Origin: Winogradskyella sp046545555
GTDB lineage: Bacteria; Bacteroidota; Bacteroidia; Flavobacteriales; Flavobacteriaceae
NCBI RefSeq assembly: GCF_046545555.1
Contig: NZ_JBHZTH010000001.1
Location: 1,922,001 to 1,986,000 of the forward strand
DNA length: 64,000 nt
Direction: 5' to 3'
In this document: positions 16,876-25,488 of the stretch, piece by piece
Numbering within the stretch: position 1 is the first letter of the stretch
Layout of the letters: the number at the start of each line of letters is the position of its first letter
Program-made: the position numbers and the translations under genes
The notes under the pieces: model-generated
The model's input: the letters and a program-made list of their open reading frames with translations, nothing else
Databases searched by the model: none
What the model was told of the DNA's origin: nothing

Positions 16876-17271
16876 ATGTTGAAGTCTAAATCAATACAGT
16901 TAATTGCATTACTATTTTTTCTATTTATAGTATGGATTATCTACTCTGCGAATGTTGGTAACCAAACTATTTTCTTTGATTTTGTTAGTGCTATTCCTTT
17001 TGGAGATAAATTAGGTCATTTTTTTCTATTTGGAATTTTTACATTGTTTTTAAACCTAGCTTTAGACTTTAAACCAATGAACCTGTTTAAGAAAATACCT
17101 TTAGGAACTGTAATAATTAGTATATGTATTATTTTAGAAGAATTAAGTCAAGTCTTTTTTCCTAATCGTACATTAGACGCATTAGATCTAATTGCGGACA
17201 TCTTAGGAATATTGACGTTTACTTATATCGGTTTTTTATTTGAAAATAAAATCCCTTCTTTTCAAGAATAA
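16876..17271 (+). CDS. VanZ-like membrane protein
   Basis: A protein of about 131 residues with four predicted hydrophobic segments and the VanZ-family signatures DKLGHFFLFGIFTLF and the C-terminal ILEELSQVFFPNRTLDALD, followed by a final membrane helix. VanZ relatives are small integral membrane proteins; the founding member affects teicoplanin resistance, but most, including those in Bacteroidota, have no proven role. I preferred the ATG at 16876 over the TTG at 16861 because the terminator hairpin and its T run reach the TTG. It converges with miaA with a 16-base gap. Confidence 0.8.
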   Translation: MLKSKSIQLIALLFFLFIVWIIYSANVGNQTIFFDFVSAIPFGDKLGHFFLFGIFTLFLNLALDFKPMNLFKKIPLGTVIISICIILEELSQVFFPNRTLDALDLIADILGILTFTYIGFLFENKIPSFQE

Positions 17272-17287
17272 TAAGTATCTGTCTTGA

Positions 17288-18190
17288 TTAAGATTGAAAC
17301 TTTATAGAATCTATAACATCGTTAAAATCACGTTTATAATCGAACCAAATAATGGATTTATCTTTTCTAAACCAAGTAAGTTGTCTTTTTGCAAATCGCC
17401 TTGTATTTTTCTTAATTTCAGAGACGGCGAAATCTAAATCGTAGTTGCCTTCTAGGTATTGAAAAATTTCTTTGTAACCAACAGTATTTAATGCATTTAA
17501 ATCTTTATAAGGAAATAAGCTTTTAACCTCTTCTACCAATCCGTTTTCGATCATTATATCCACTCTCTTATTAATTCTATCATAAATAATCGAACGTTCT
17601 GCCATTAAACCTATGGATACGGTTTTAAAATTTCTATTCTTTTCTTTATTTGTTAGGAATGACGAGTAAGGTTTGTTTGTACCAATACAAATTTCTAATG
17701 CTCTAATTAAGCGTTGCGGATTATCTAGAGCAATGGTTTCATAAGTTTTCTGGTCTAACGCTTTTAATTTTGCTTGCAAGGCTTCTATACCTTTCTTATC
17801 AAGGATTTTGTTTAGGTTTTGTCTAATATCTTTATCTATTTCAGGAAAATGGTCTAAGCCTTTTGTAACTGCTTTAACATATAGACCCGAACCACCGACC
17901 ATTATTGCAAAAGGATTATCCTTATGAAGATCAGTTATTTTGTTAATGGCATCAACCTCAAAATCACCAACATTGTAATTTTCTTGGATAGATTTGTGTT
18001 GTATAAAATGATGTTTCGCAGCATGTAACTCATCTTTAGAAGGTACTGCAGTGCCTATATTCATTTCTTTATAAAATTGACGAGAGTCTGCAGATAAAAT
18101 ATCTGCACTAAAGTGTTGCGCGAGTTTTATACTCAAAGCAGTTTTTCCAATAGCAGTTGGTCCAACAATAGAAATAAGTGTATTAGTCAT
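17288..18190 (-). CDS. miaA: tRNA dimethylallyltransferase
   Basis: About 300 residues. MiaA transfers a dimethylallyl group to the N6 of adenosine 37 in tRNAs that read codons starting with U. The P-loop is GPTAIGKTALS near the N-terminus, followed by SADSRQFYKEMNIGTA, which contains the catalytic aspartate, then MVGGSGLYVKAV and the tRNA-binding NPQRLIRALEI; the C-terminal part ends with FAKRQLTWFRKD. I chose ATG at 18190 (MTNTLISIVGPT) over the upstream in-frame ATG at 18208 because family members begin just before the P-loop strand. Its start overlaps the stop of the ion channel gene by eight bases, suggesting coupling. Confidence 0.95.
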   Translation of the reverse strand: MTNTLISIVGPTAIGKTALSIKLAQHFSADILSADSRQFYKEMNIGTAVPSKDELHAAKHHFIQHKSIQENYNVGDFEVDAINKITDLHKDNPFAIMVGGSGLYVKAVTKGLDHFPEIDKDIRQNLNKILDKKGIEALQAKLKALDQKTYETIALDNPQRLIRALEICIGTNKPYSSFLTNKEKNRNFKTVSIGLMAERSIIYDRINKRVDIMIENGLVEEVKSLFPYKDLNALNTVGYKEIFQYLEGNYDLDFAVSEIKKNTRRFAKRQLTWFRKDKSIIWFDYKRDFNDVIDSIKFQS

Positions 18191-19058
18191 TATGTAATTT
18201 AAAACCACATTTATGGCAGAAATCAGCCTTATCTTGATGTTTTTCAGCTAAACAATTTCTGCAGCTTTGAGAATTTGTATGCACATTGTCAATACTGTGA
18301 CCAAGTTTTTCTTCACCTTCGTTTTTTGCAGCTTTATTTGCACTTCTGGCATATTCGGCAGAGACAATACCCGTAGGTACAGCTATAATCCCATAACCCA
18401 AAATCATAATAATTGTTGTAATAAATTGACCTAACGCGGTTTGTGGAGCAATATCTCCAAACCCTACAGTAGTCAATGTTACAATACACCAATATACACT
18501 TTTTGGGATATTAGTAAATCCATTTTCTTCTCCTTCTACTAAGTACATGATGGTACCAAAAATCACTGATGATACTAATACAGCGAATAGAAATACTAAT
18601 ATTTTTACTCGACTTGCCACAATTGATTCTTTTAGCTGATTTGAAGCTCCTAAATAGCGGGCTAATTTTAAGATTCTAAATACGCGCAAAAGGCGTAGCG
18701 CTCTTAGTGTAACCAATGCTTGTGAACCTACTATAAAAAAGGATAAATATTTTGGTAATGTTGAGAGTAAATCAATCATTCCGTAGAAACTGAAAATATA
18801 TTTCTTCGGTTTTTTAACTGCAATTATCCTTAAAATATATTCTAATGAAAAAAGTATCGTAACAATCCACTCACCGATATTGAGTAAATCATGATACTTT
18901 TCATCGATATGGTTAACACTTTCTAGCATTACCAAGACGATACTTAGAAGGATGAAAAACAATAATAAAACATCAAATAATTTGCCAGCAGGTGTATCTG
19001 CTTCGTAAATTAATTCGTGGAGTTTTGCACGCCAACTATGTTTTTCGTCTGTTTCCAT
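18183..19058 (-). CDS. Voltage-gated-type potassium channel with C-terminal zinc ribbon
   Basis: A 291-residue six-helix ion channel. The S4 segment has regularly spaced arginines (LRALRLLRVFRILKLARY, residues 118-135), the pore helix and selectivity filter read TLTTVGFGD (filter TVGFGD, residues 197-202, with Phe in place of the common Tyr), and S6 follows with GYGIIAVPTG. The C-terminal tail carries four cysteines in a zinc-ribbon pattern, C266-x2-C269 and C281-x2-C284. The role is probably potassium flux gated by voltage, with the ribbon as an extra cytoplasmic module. It is followed directly by miaA. The fold is clear; physiological role and gating are inferred. Confidence 0.9.
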   Translation of the reverse strand: METDEKHSWRAKLHELIYEADTPAGKLFDVLLLFFILLSIVLVMLESVNHIDEKYHDLLNIGEWIVTILFSLEYILRIIAVKKPKKYIFSFYGMIDLLSTLPKYLSFFIVGSQALVTLRALRLLRVFRILKLARYLGASNQLKESIVASRVKILVFLFAVLVSSVIFGTIMYLVEGEENGFTNIPKSVYWCIVTLTTVGFGDIAPQTALGQFITTIIMILGYGIIAVPTGIVSAEYARSANKAAKNEGEEKLGHSIDNVHTNSQSCRNCLAEKHQDKADFCHKCGFKLHND

Positions 19059-19144
19059 TTTTTAAAAATACAAAAACTAATATTATTGTTTTTTTTACAC
19101 ATCATAATTGTGGTAACTAAAAATAAAAGAAAACTATAAATTCA

Positions 19145-20512
19145 TTATTTGGTTAGTTCAATCACTTTTAACCTTCTGTTTCTGCGCATATAACTCTGAA
19201 TTATGTGTTGCGTATCTTTATTGTTCTCCATTGGTGTAATAAGTGAATCTAAGATTTCTCGGTTGTTTATCTGATGGTAAAGATCAAAAAAACCAATACC
19301 TTTAAATATACCATCCTCAACTAGAATCACACTTTTTTCATTAATATCTCTCCCTTTATCTATAAGTACCATGTCTTTGTTTTCGTAAGTATTGCTCTTA
19401 ATTACTTCTGTTACGCGTTGGTTGTATGTTTCCAAACTTTCCTTATTTATACATGCTCCTTCGCAATTTTCAATTTCATAATTAAAACAGCTCTGTACTC
19501 CTTTGTCGATTCCGCAGAGTTTAGGGCAAAGATTATGTATTTCAATCATTTTATTTAAAAAAGAAATACCACCTCTTCTATTTATAAACGTAGTAATTGC
19601 TCTTTCTTTAGAGTTTATATGCGAGATTTTTAAGTTTATATAGCCATTATTATCAATAAAACTATATAAACCTTGTGTAAATTTGTTTCGTTTTAAAGCT
19701 CTATTAAGAATAGGTTTATTAGCTTTTATTTCCTCACTTTCTTTTAATAAAGCCACAAGTTCACTTCCTGTTTTTTCGTAGGTTACTGTTGCAACCTTAA
19801 CTTGTATTTTTTTTGATTTTGAATTACTATTTGTAAAGTGCTGAGTAATTCGTTTTCTAATATTATTACTCTTTCCTATATATATAATATTGCCATTAGC
19901 ATCGTGAATATAATATACACCAGTATCACTTGGCAACTCTTCAATTATGTCTTTAAGATTAGATGCTAATTTCGATTTCTGCTCAACCTTTACTGCATCT
20001 TTTATAATTGTTTTATCTGTATCCTTATTTAATAACATTTTAAACAACTTTACAGTCGCCATAGCGTCACCATTGGCTCTATGTCTATCACTTACAGGTA
20101 TACCAAGGGCACGTGTTAATTTTCCAAGACTATAAGACTCCATGTCTGGTATGAGCTGCTGAGAAAGTTCAACGCTGCATAATGTTTTTCTTTTAAACGG
20201 AAAGCCCAGTCTTTTAAATTCTGTTTTTAAAATGCGATAATCAAAAGAAGCATTATGGGCAACAATGATACAATCTTCAGTGATTTCTACTATGCGTTTA
20301 GCAACCTCATAGAACTTAGGTGCGTTTCTTAGCATTTTAGAATTGATTCCGGTAAGATTTACTACAAAAGGCTGAATTTCTCGCTCAGGATTAACTAAAG
20401 AAATAAATTGATCTGTAACCTTATGCCCATCGAATTGGTAAATTGCAATTTCAGTAATTCCTTCTTCGTTAAATTTACCACCAGTAGTTTCTATGTCGAG
20501 TATTGCGTAAAT
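19145..20512 (-). CDS. Exonuclease (DnaQ/epsilon-like) fused to a GIY-YIG endonuclease, apparent ATT start
   Basis: A fusion of about 455 residues. The N-terminal DEDDh exonuclease domain begins YAILDIETTGGKFNEEG (the first DxE motif) and continues with TGIN and HNASFDYRILKTEF, then HRANGDAMAT with the final His and Asp. A UvrC/Cho-like GIY-YIG domain follows, with DTGVYYIHDANGNIIYIGKS and the downstream KESEEIKANKPILN glutamate. The frame is open back to a stop at 20536-20534, but no ATG, GTG or TTG precedes the first catalytic motif; the first ATG is at 20335, beyond it. The codon matching the family's starting Met is ATT at 20512-20510. It probably acts in DNA repair or proofreading. Confidence 0.82.
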   Translation of the reverse strand: MYAILDIETTGGKFNEEGITEIAIYQFDGHKVTDQFISLVNPEREIQPFVVNLTGINSKMLRNAPKFYEVAKRIVEITEDCIIVAHNASFDYRILKTEFKRLGFPFKRKTLCSVELSQQLIPDMESYSLGKLTRALGIPVSDRHRANGDAMATVKLFKMLLNKDTDKTIIKDAVKVEQKSKLASNLKDIIEELPSDTGVYYIHDANGNIIYIGKSNNIRKRITQHFTNSNSKSKKIQVKVATVTYEKTGSELVALLKESEEIKANKPILNRALKRNKFTQGLYSFIDNNGYINLKISHINSKERAITTFINRRGGISFLNKMIEIHNLCPKLCGIDKGVQSCFNYEIENCEGACINKESLETYNQRVTEVIKSNTYENKDMVLIDKGRDINEKSVILVEDGIFKGIGFFDLYHQINNREILDSLITPMENNKDTQHIIQSYMRRNRRLKVIELTK

Positions 20513-20553
20513 ATGATTATATCTTTTGAGTGATTATTAAATTGAGACTAAAA

Positions 20554-21213
20554 TTAAGTATAGTTTCTTTTACCAAATATACTACTTCCTACACGAACCA
20601 TGGTACTTCCGCATTCTATGGCTAATAAGTAATCACCACTCATTCCCATACTTACTGTAGATAAGTTTGATAGAAGATTTTTTAGAATATCAAAAGTGGA
20701 TTTTAAAAATTTAAATTCTTTTTCCACTTGTTTCATATCATCAGTAAAAGTCGCCATTCCCATAACACCTGTAATATTAATATGTTTTAACTCTGTAAAT
20801 GATTCGGATTGTAGCAGAGTAGAAGCTTCATCAGCCGAAATCCCGAACTTGCTATCTTCTTCAGCAATTTTAATTTGAAGCAAACAGTTAATTACTCTAT
20901 TGTGTTTTTGAGCTTGCTTATTAATTTCTTTTAAGAGTTTTAGACTATCGACACCATGGATTAGATCTACAAACTCAGCCATATATTTTACCTTATTTCT
21001 TTGTACATGGCCAATCATGTGCCACTGAATATCTTTTGGCATATTCTCCCATTTCTCTGCCATTTCTTGGATTTTATTTTCTCCAAAAATGCGCTGTCCA
21101 GCACTATAAGCTTCCATTAAGTCACTTATAGGTTTTGTTTTTGAAACTGCCACTAGAGTAACACTCTCAGGTAAGGCAGATTTCACGTTTTCTAAATTTT
21201 TACTAATACTCAT
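20554..21213 (-). CDS. YggS-type PLP homeostasis protein
   Basis: A 219-residue protein of the YggS/PROSC (COG0325) family, which binds pyridoxal 5'-phosphate and balances its pools without known enzymatic activity. The PLP lysine is in VAVSKTKP, and GENKIQEM, IQWHMIGHVQRNK, IKIAEEDSKFGI and MSGDYLLAIECGSTMVRVG follow in family order. Its start overlaps the DUF1015 gene's end by eleven bases, so the two are translated together. The length is typical. Confidence 0.95.
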   Translation of the reverse strand: MSISKNLENVKSALPESVTLVAVSKTKPISDLMEAYSAGQRIFGENKIQEMAEKWENMPKDIQWHMIGHVQRNKVKYMAEFVDLIHGVDSLKLLKEINKQAQKHNRVINCLLQIKIAEEDSKFGISADEASTLLQSESFTELKHINITGVMGMATFTDDMKQVEKEFKFLKSTFDILKNLLSNLSTVSMGMSGDYLLAIECGSTMVRVGSSIFGKRNYT

Positions 21214-22441
21214 AAATAGTTATCGCGCTTCTTAATTTTGGTAGTATATAAGTACTCTTTGGTGGCATTTTAAGGCCTTCGTCTGCAATTTTTTTCATCT
21301 GTTTTACGCTTGCAGGACACATGCCAAAACCAACTTTAAATTTACCATTGTCAACACTAGTTTTTATAGTCACCACTTCATGCTTTCCGTGTACATATTC
21401 AATTCTTGTGTCATTTCTTAAATCATTGATGCCCAAGATAGGCTGAAGAATTGTTTTATATAATAATTGTGCATCTAAAGTGTCTAAAGCCGTATTAAAT
21501 TCATATGACGTTTTTCTTAAATAAAGCGAATAATATTCACCATCTAAGTACATGCTAAAATGATGTGGCTTGGACGGGCTGTAAGGTGCAATTCCTCTAT
21601 TTTCGATTCTAAAACAAGCATCTAACTTAATGAGAAATTCTTCTTTACTTAATCCATTTAAATCTTTTACAAGTCTACTAAATTCTTCAATTACCAAATC
21701 TGATTCTGGTATGAGATAAGACATGAAAAAATTATAAGATTCTGTGCCTATATGATTTGGATTTTTTTGTTTTTCTTCCTTATAAAATAAATAAGAAGAG
21801 GCAGACCTATGATGACCATCCGCAATGTAGATGGTATCCATGTTTTCAAATTCTGATTGAATTTCAGTGATTGTTTTTGCATCGTCTATTTTCCAGAGAT
21901 AATGGGTGTCTCTATAAGTCATAGTAAACTCAAATTCGGCATGCGCTTTTTGAGTTTCTTTAATAATAGTTGCAATAACACCATTATCTGGATATGTTAA
22001 CAGTACCGGCTCTGCATTAAAACCCACTGTCTTAAGATAAGTTTTAAAGGTCTGCTCACGTTTAGCAATAGTATCTTCGTGTTTTTTAATAATATCTTTT
22101 TCGTAATCCTCTGCGCTAGTAGCTGCAATGATGCCGTTAAATTCTTGCCCATGCCTATTGACAATTTTGTAAACATATAACGACGGAGAATTATCTGTTA
22201 CAAAGACACCATCTTCTTTAAATTCTAGATAGCGGTTTTTTACCAGTTGGTAGCGCTCTTGCCCTGTTACTTCTTGTGCATATTTATATCCAGGATTTAC
22301 AATATGAAGAAAACTGTACGGGTTATAGTCCATGCGCGATTCTCGCTCATTTATAGTGTAACTTTGATAAGGTCGTGCAGCCACGAGACCAACAATAGCT
22401 CTAGTTGGTTTTACTGCTTTAAATGGAATTATTTTTGCCAA
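21203..22441 (-). CDS. DUF1015 family protein
   Basis: A 412-residue cytoplasmic protein of the DUF1015 family, without a proven function. Family hallmarks seen are the N-terminal IIPFKAVKPTRAIVGLVAARPYQ, the internal IADGHHRSASSYLF (about residue 206, resembling a metal or phosphate-binding loop) and LRNDTRIEYVHG. In several Bacteroidota this gene stands near serine or PLP-enzyme genes; here it is paired with the PLP-homeostasis gene yggS by an eleven-base overlap, which suggests a shared link to PLP-dependent metabolism. That link is an inference. Confidence 0.85.
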   Translation of the reverse strand: MAKIIPFKAVKPTRAIVGLVAARPYQSYTINERESRMDYNPYSFLHIVNPGYKYAQEVTGQERYQLVKNRYLEFKEDGVFVTDNSPSLYVYKIVNRHGQEFNGIIAATSAEDYEKDIIKKHEDTIAKREQTFKTYLKTVGFNAEPVLLTYPDNGVIATIIKETQKAHAEFEFTMTYRDTHYLWKIDDAKTITEIQSEFENMDTIYIADGHHRSASSYLFYKEEKQKNPNHIGTESYNFFMSYLIPESDLVIEEFSRLVKDLNGLSKEEFLIKLDACFRIENRGIAPYSPSKPHHFSMYLDGEYYSLYLRKTSYEFNTALDTLDAQLLYKTILQPILGINDLRNDTRIEYVHGKHEVVTIKTSVDNGKFKVGFGMCPASVKQMKKIADEGLKMPPKSTYILPKLRSAITIYEY

Positions 22442-22498
22442 TTTTTAGATTTTAGACTTTAGATAATAGACGCTAGAATTCTAACGACTAATGACTAA

Positions 22499-23389
22499 CT
22501 ACTTTATAAACTGTTTAGCGACCTTTTCTGCTTTACGACTTTCAGAATAGTCATAAAAACCTTCACCAGATTTTACACCAAGTTTACCTGCTCTAACCAT
22601 ATTTACTAAAAGTGGGCAAGGTGCATATTTCGGATTTTTAAATCCATCGTACATTACATTTAATATAGAAAGGCAAACATCTAGGCCAATAAAATCTGCT
22701 AATTGAAGTGGTCCCATTGGATGCGCCATTCCTAATTTCATAACGGTATCAATTTCAGAAACTCCGGCAACTCCATTATAAAGTGTTTCAATAGATTCAT
22801 TTATCATTGGCATTAAAATACGATTGGCAACGAAACCCGGATAGTCGTTTACCTCAGTTGGAATTTTACCTAGTTTCTTAGATAATTCCATAATTGTAGT
22901 TGTAACGTCATCACTTGTGTCATACCCTCGAATAATTTCAACCAATTTCATAATTGGCACAGGATTCATAAAGTGCATACCAATGACTTTACCTGGTCGT
23001 GACGTTACGGCAGCGATTTGGGTTATTGAAATAGAAGATGTATTCGTAGCTAAAATAGTTTGTGCATCACAAATTTCATCTAGTTGTTTAAATATTTTGA
23101 GTTTTAAATCCACATTCTCAGTTGCAGCTTCAACTACTAAACTCGCATTTTTAACTCCTTGAGTGATATCTGTAAATGAACTTATATTGTCTAAGGTAGA
23201 TTGTTTATCTAATTCCGTAATTCGCTCTTTGGCAATCATACGATCTAGATTTTTGGTAATTGTAGCGAGTCCTTTATCTAAAGAATCTTGGCTGATATCT
23301 ATAAGTTGAACGTTATATCCGGATTGTGCAAAGGTATGGGCAATTCCATTTCCCATAGTACCTGCACCAATTACTGCTATGTTTTTCAT
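22499..23389 (-). CDS. 3-hydroxyacyl-CoA (3-hydroxybutyryl-CoA) dehydrogenase
   Basis: A 296-residue NAD(P)-dependent dehydrogenase. The N-terminal Rossmann fold has IGAGTMGNGIAHTFAQSGY, followed by ATNTSSISITQIAAV; the catalytic His is in GMHFMNPVPIMKLVEII, and the C-terminal helical domain has NDYPGFVANRILMPMINE and DTVMKLGMAHPMGPLQLADFIG split over the family's usual positions. The reaction is oxidation of 3-hydroxyacyl-CoA, as in beta-oxidation or butyrate-type metabolism. It ends with a KVAKQFIK tail. The gene stands alone, preceded by a region with palindromic elements. Confidence 0.92.
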   Translation of the reverse strand: MKNIAVIGAGTMGNGIAHTFAQSGYNVQLIDISQDSLDKGLATITKNLDRMIAKERITELDKQSTLDNISSFTDITQGVKNASLVVEAATENVDLKLKIFKQLDEICDAQTILATNTSSISITQIAAVTSRPGKVIGMHFMNPVPIMKLVEIIRGYDTSDDVTTTIMELSKKLGKIPTEVNDYPGFVANRILMPMINESIETLYNGVAGVSEIDTVMKLGMAHPMGPLQLADFIGLDVCLSILNVMYDGFKNPKYAPCPLLVNMVRAGKLGVKSGEGFYDYSESRKAEKVAKQFIK

Positions 23390-23406
23390 TGAAAAATTAA
23401 TTTTTC

Positions 23407-23426
23407 ATTTCCACGAAAGTGGAAAT
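23407..23426 (+). repeat. Palindromic dispersed element, copy 2
   Basis: ATTTCCAC and GTGGAAAT pair perfectly (eight base pairs) around GAAA, a stable tetraloop. The flanks TC and CT match those of the other copies. It lies between the dehydrogenase start and the end of the Gfo/Idh/MocA gene. Confidence 0.7.
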
Positions 23427-23457
23427 CTATTTAATATTTATCTTCTTTTTTGATAAG

Positions 23458-23477
23458 ATTCCCGTTCTCACAAGAAT
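23458..23477 (-). repeat. Palindromic dispersed element, copy 3 (decayed, inverted)
   Basis: ATTCCCGT and ACAAGAAT pair at six of eight positions around TCTC, the same 8+4+8 layout in the opposite orientation to copy 2, thirty-one bases away. It ends on the last base of the Gfo/Idh/MocA stop codon. Confidence 0.5.
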
Positions 23478-24436
23478 TAAAACTGATTAATAATCATATT
23501 TGCAACACGCAAAGCTTCTGTGCCATCATGTAAGGTTACAACAGGCTTTGTATCATTATTAATTGCATCAGCAAATGTTTCAAGTTCATCTAGAATGGCA
23601 TTATTGTTTTCAATCTTTGGATTATCGAAATAGATTTGCTTTTTCACACCTTCTGCGTTTTGCAGTATCATATCAAAATCACCAGGATTTTCTGGAGCAT
23701 CTTTCATTTTTACCACTTCACATTTCTTTTCTAAGAAGTCAACAGAGATGTACGCATCTTTTTGAAAAAAACGTGTTTTACGCATATTTTTTAAAGAAAT
23801 ACGACTTGCTGTAAGATTAGCAACACAACCATTTTTAAATTCAATACGTGCATTGGCAATATCTGGCGTCTCACTAACAACCGAAACACCACTAGCAGAA
23901 ACATGTTTAACGGGCGAATTTACAACACTTAGAATAATATCAATATCATGAATCATTAAATCTAATACAACAGGCACATCTGTACCACGAGGATTAAATT
24001 CTGCTAAACGATGTGTTTCAATAAACATCGGATTTTCGATTTTATCCTTAATACCAATAAATGCTGGGTTAAAACGCTCTACATGCCCAACTTGTCCTTT
24101 AACGCCGTGCTCTGCTACTAAAGTTCTTATAGTTTCAGCTTCTTCAACGGTATTTGTAATAGGTTTTTCAATAAAAATATGTTTTCCTTTTTTGATGGCT
24201 TGTTTAGCGCAATCGTAATGAGAAAGGGTAGGAGTTACTATATCAACAACATCGACAGCATCAATTAAAGCATCAATTGTTTTAAAATAAGTATATCCAA
24301 ATTCTTCAACGACGCGTTTTGCATTTTCAGGATCTGCATCATAGAAGCCTACAAGCTCATATTTATGCGATTGATTGAGTAATCTTAGATGAATCTTACC
24401 AAGGTGACCAGCACCAAGTACACCAGCTTTTAGCAT
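23477..24436 (-). CDS. Gfo/Idh/MocA family oxidoreductase
   Basis: A 319-residue NAD(P)-dependent oxidoreductase. The N-terminal Rossmann domain begins LGAGHLGKIHLRLLNQ, with VDIVTPTLSHYD and the conserved IFIEKPITNTVEEAE that contacts cofactor and substrate. The C-terminal half carries the VGHVERFNP segment, with its usual catalytic-site residues, and DLMIHDIDIILS, in which the HD pair is typical for the group. Members act on sugars and inositols; the substrate here cannot be read. A TATTTTTG box at 24460-24453 on the minus strand lies 16 bases before the start codon. Confidence 0.88.
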   Translation of the reverse strand: MLKAGVLGAGHLGKIHLRLLNQSHKYELVGFYDADPENAKRVVEEFGYTYFKTIDALIDAVDVVDIVTPTLSHYDCAKQAIKKGKHIFIEKPITNTVEEAETIRTLVAEHGVKGQVGHVERFNPAFIGIKDKIENPMFIETHRLAEFNPRGTDVPVVLDLMIHDIDIILSVVNSPVKHVSASGVSVVSETPDIANARIEFKNGCVANLTASRISLKNMRKTRFFQKDAYISVDFLEKKCEVVKMKDAPENPGDFDMILQNAEGVKKQIYFDNPKIENNNAILDELETFADAINNDTKPVVTLHDGTEALRVANMIINQF

Positions 24437-24452
24437 ATTTTTCAGTTTTTAA

Positions 24453-24460
24453 CAAAAATA
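24453..24460 (-). promoter_or_regulatory. Candidate -7 box for the Gfo/Idh/MocA gene
   Basis: On the minus strand the bases read TATTTTTG, matching TAnnTTTG. The predicted leader is about ten bases. No clear -33 TTG was found. Confidence 0.35.
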
Positions 24461-24589
24461 GTTGTTTTGACTTGAAAATTTGAAAAAGAAAATATAAAAT
24501 ACTGAGAATTTAATAATATAATAATCTTTAATTCCGTGCTTTGAACTTGTCATACTTTCAATTAATTTTACATGAAACTAAACTAAGAT

Positions 24590-25231
24590 TTGAAAGATAC
24601 ATTTAAGCATCAAGGCATGCGTCAACAACTTGTTGAAACTCTTGTGAAAAAGGATATAAAAAATGATGCTGTTTTAAAAGCTATTGGTAAGATTCCTAGA
24701 CATCTTTTTATGGATTCTGGCTTTATAGATCACGCCTACCAAGACAAAGCATTTCCTATTGGTGCCGATCAAACAATTTCTCAACCTTATACAGTGGCTT
24801 TTCAATCTGAATTATTACAAATCACTCCTGGTGATAAGGTTTTAGAAATTGGAACTGGTAGTGGTTATCAATGTGCAGTATTAGTTGAATTAGGTGCTAA
24901 GGTGTATAGTATAGAACGTCAACAGGAGCTGTTTAAGAAAACCTCTAAATTTTTACCGAAAATAGGTTATAGAGCTAAGAAGCTTATTTTTGGTGATGGT
25001 TATAAGGGACTGCCTGAAGAGGCTCCTTTTAAAAGTATTATCGTAACTGCAGGTGCACCATTTGTTCCTAAACCTTTATTAAGCCAATTAGAAATTGGTG
25101 GCCGCTTAGTTATTCCAGTTGGTGATGGTATTCAAACCATGACGCTTTTTATTAGAAAAGGACCAAAAGAATTTCAAAAACACGAGTTTGGTGAGTTTCG
25201 TTTTGTGCCATTACTTGAGGATAAAAATTAA
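24590..25231 (+). CDS. pcm: Protein-L-isoaspartate O-methyltransferase
   Basis: A 213-residue SAM-dependent methyltransferase that starts repair of isoaspartyl residues in aged proteins. The family segments are GKIPRHLFMDSGF, the substrate loop PIGADQTISQPYTVAF and the SAM-binding VLEIGTGSGYQCAVL, followed by YSIERQQELF and the RLVIPVGDG strand. The start is TTG at 24590: an in-frame TAA stands at 24584-24586, and the conserved KDTFKHQGMRQQLVETL precedes the first ATG at 24617. The small membrane protein gene follows after three bases. Confidence 0.95.
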   Translation: MKDTFKHQGMRQQLVETLVKKDIKNDAVLKAIGKIPRHLFMDSGFIDHAYQDKAFPIGADQTISQPYTVAFQSELLQITPGDKVLEIGTGSGYQCAVLVELGAKVYSIERQQELFKKTSKFLPKIGYRAKKLIFGDGYKGLPEEAPFKSIIVTAGAPFVPKPLLSQLEIGGRLVIPVGDGIQTMTLFIRKGPKEFQKHEFGEFRFVPLLEDKN

Positions 25232-25234
25232 CTC

Positions 25235-25483
25235 ATGAAAAAAATGTTTCGTTTTCTTCTAATTGCACTTATCGTTTTTATTTTAAAGTTTTGGATCGGT
25301 GTATATGAACACGACGAATTTGGAAGCACTCATATATTTATTAAATATAGACCAGTTTGGAAATCTTATTTTTACTCACCAATAGGAATGAGCGATTCAT
25401 TGTTAATTCAATTTCCTTCTGAAAAACAAATTGAACAGATTCTTTTTAATGAATTTGTGAGTTCTAAAGGGCTTTCAAAATAA
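25235..25483 (+). CDS. Small membrane-anchored protein of unknown function
   Basis: An 82-residue protein not recognised. One hydrophobic helix at residues 4-20 (FRFLLIALIVFILKFW) could be a signal anchor, followed by a short soluble part rich in aromatic residues (YRPVWKSYFYSPIG). It follows pcm by three bases, so it is probably co-transcribed with it, although no functional link is known. It converges with the S15 hydrolase gene five bases on. Confidence 0.6.
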   Translation: MKKMFRFLLIALIVFILKFWIGVYEHDEFGSTHIFIKYRPVWKSYFYSPIGMSDSLLIQFPSEKQIEQILFNEFVSSKGLSK

Positions 25484-25488
25484 ATATA

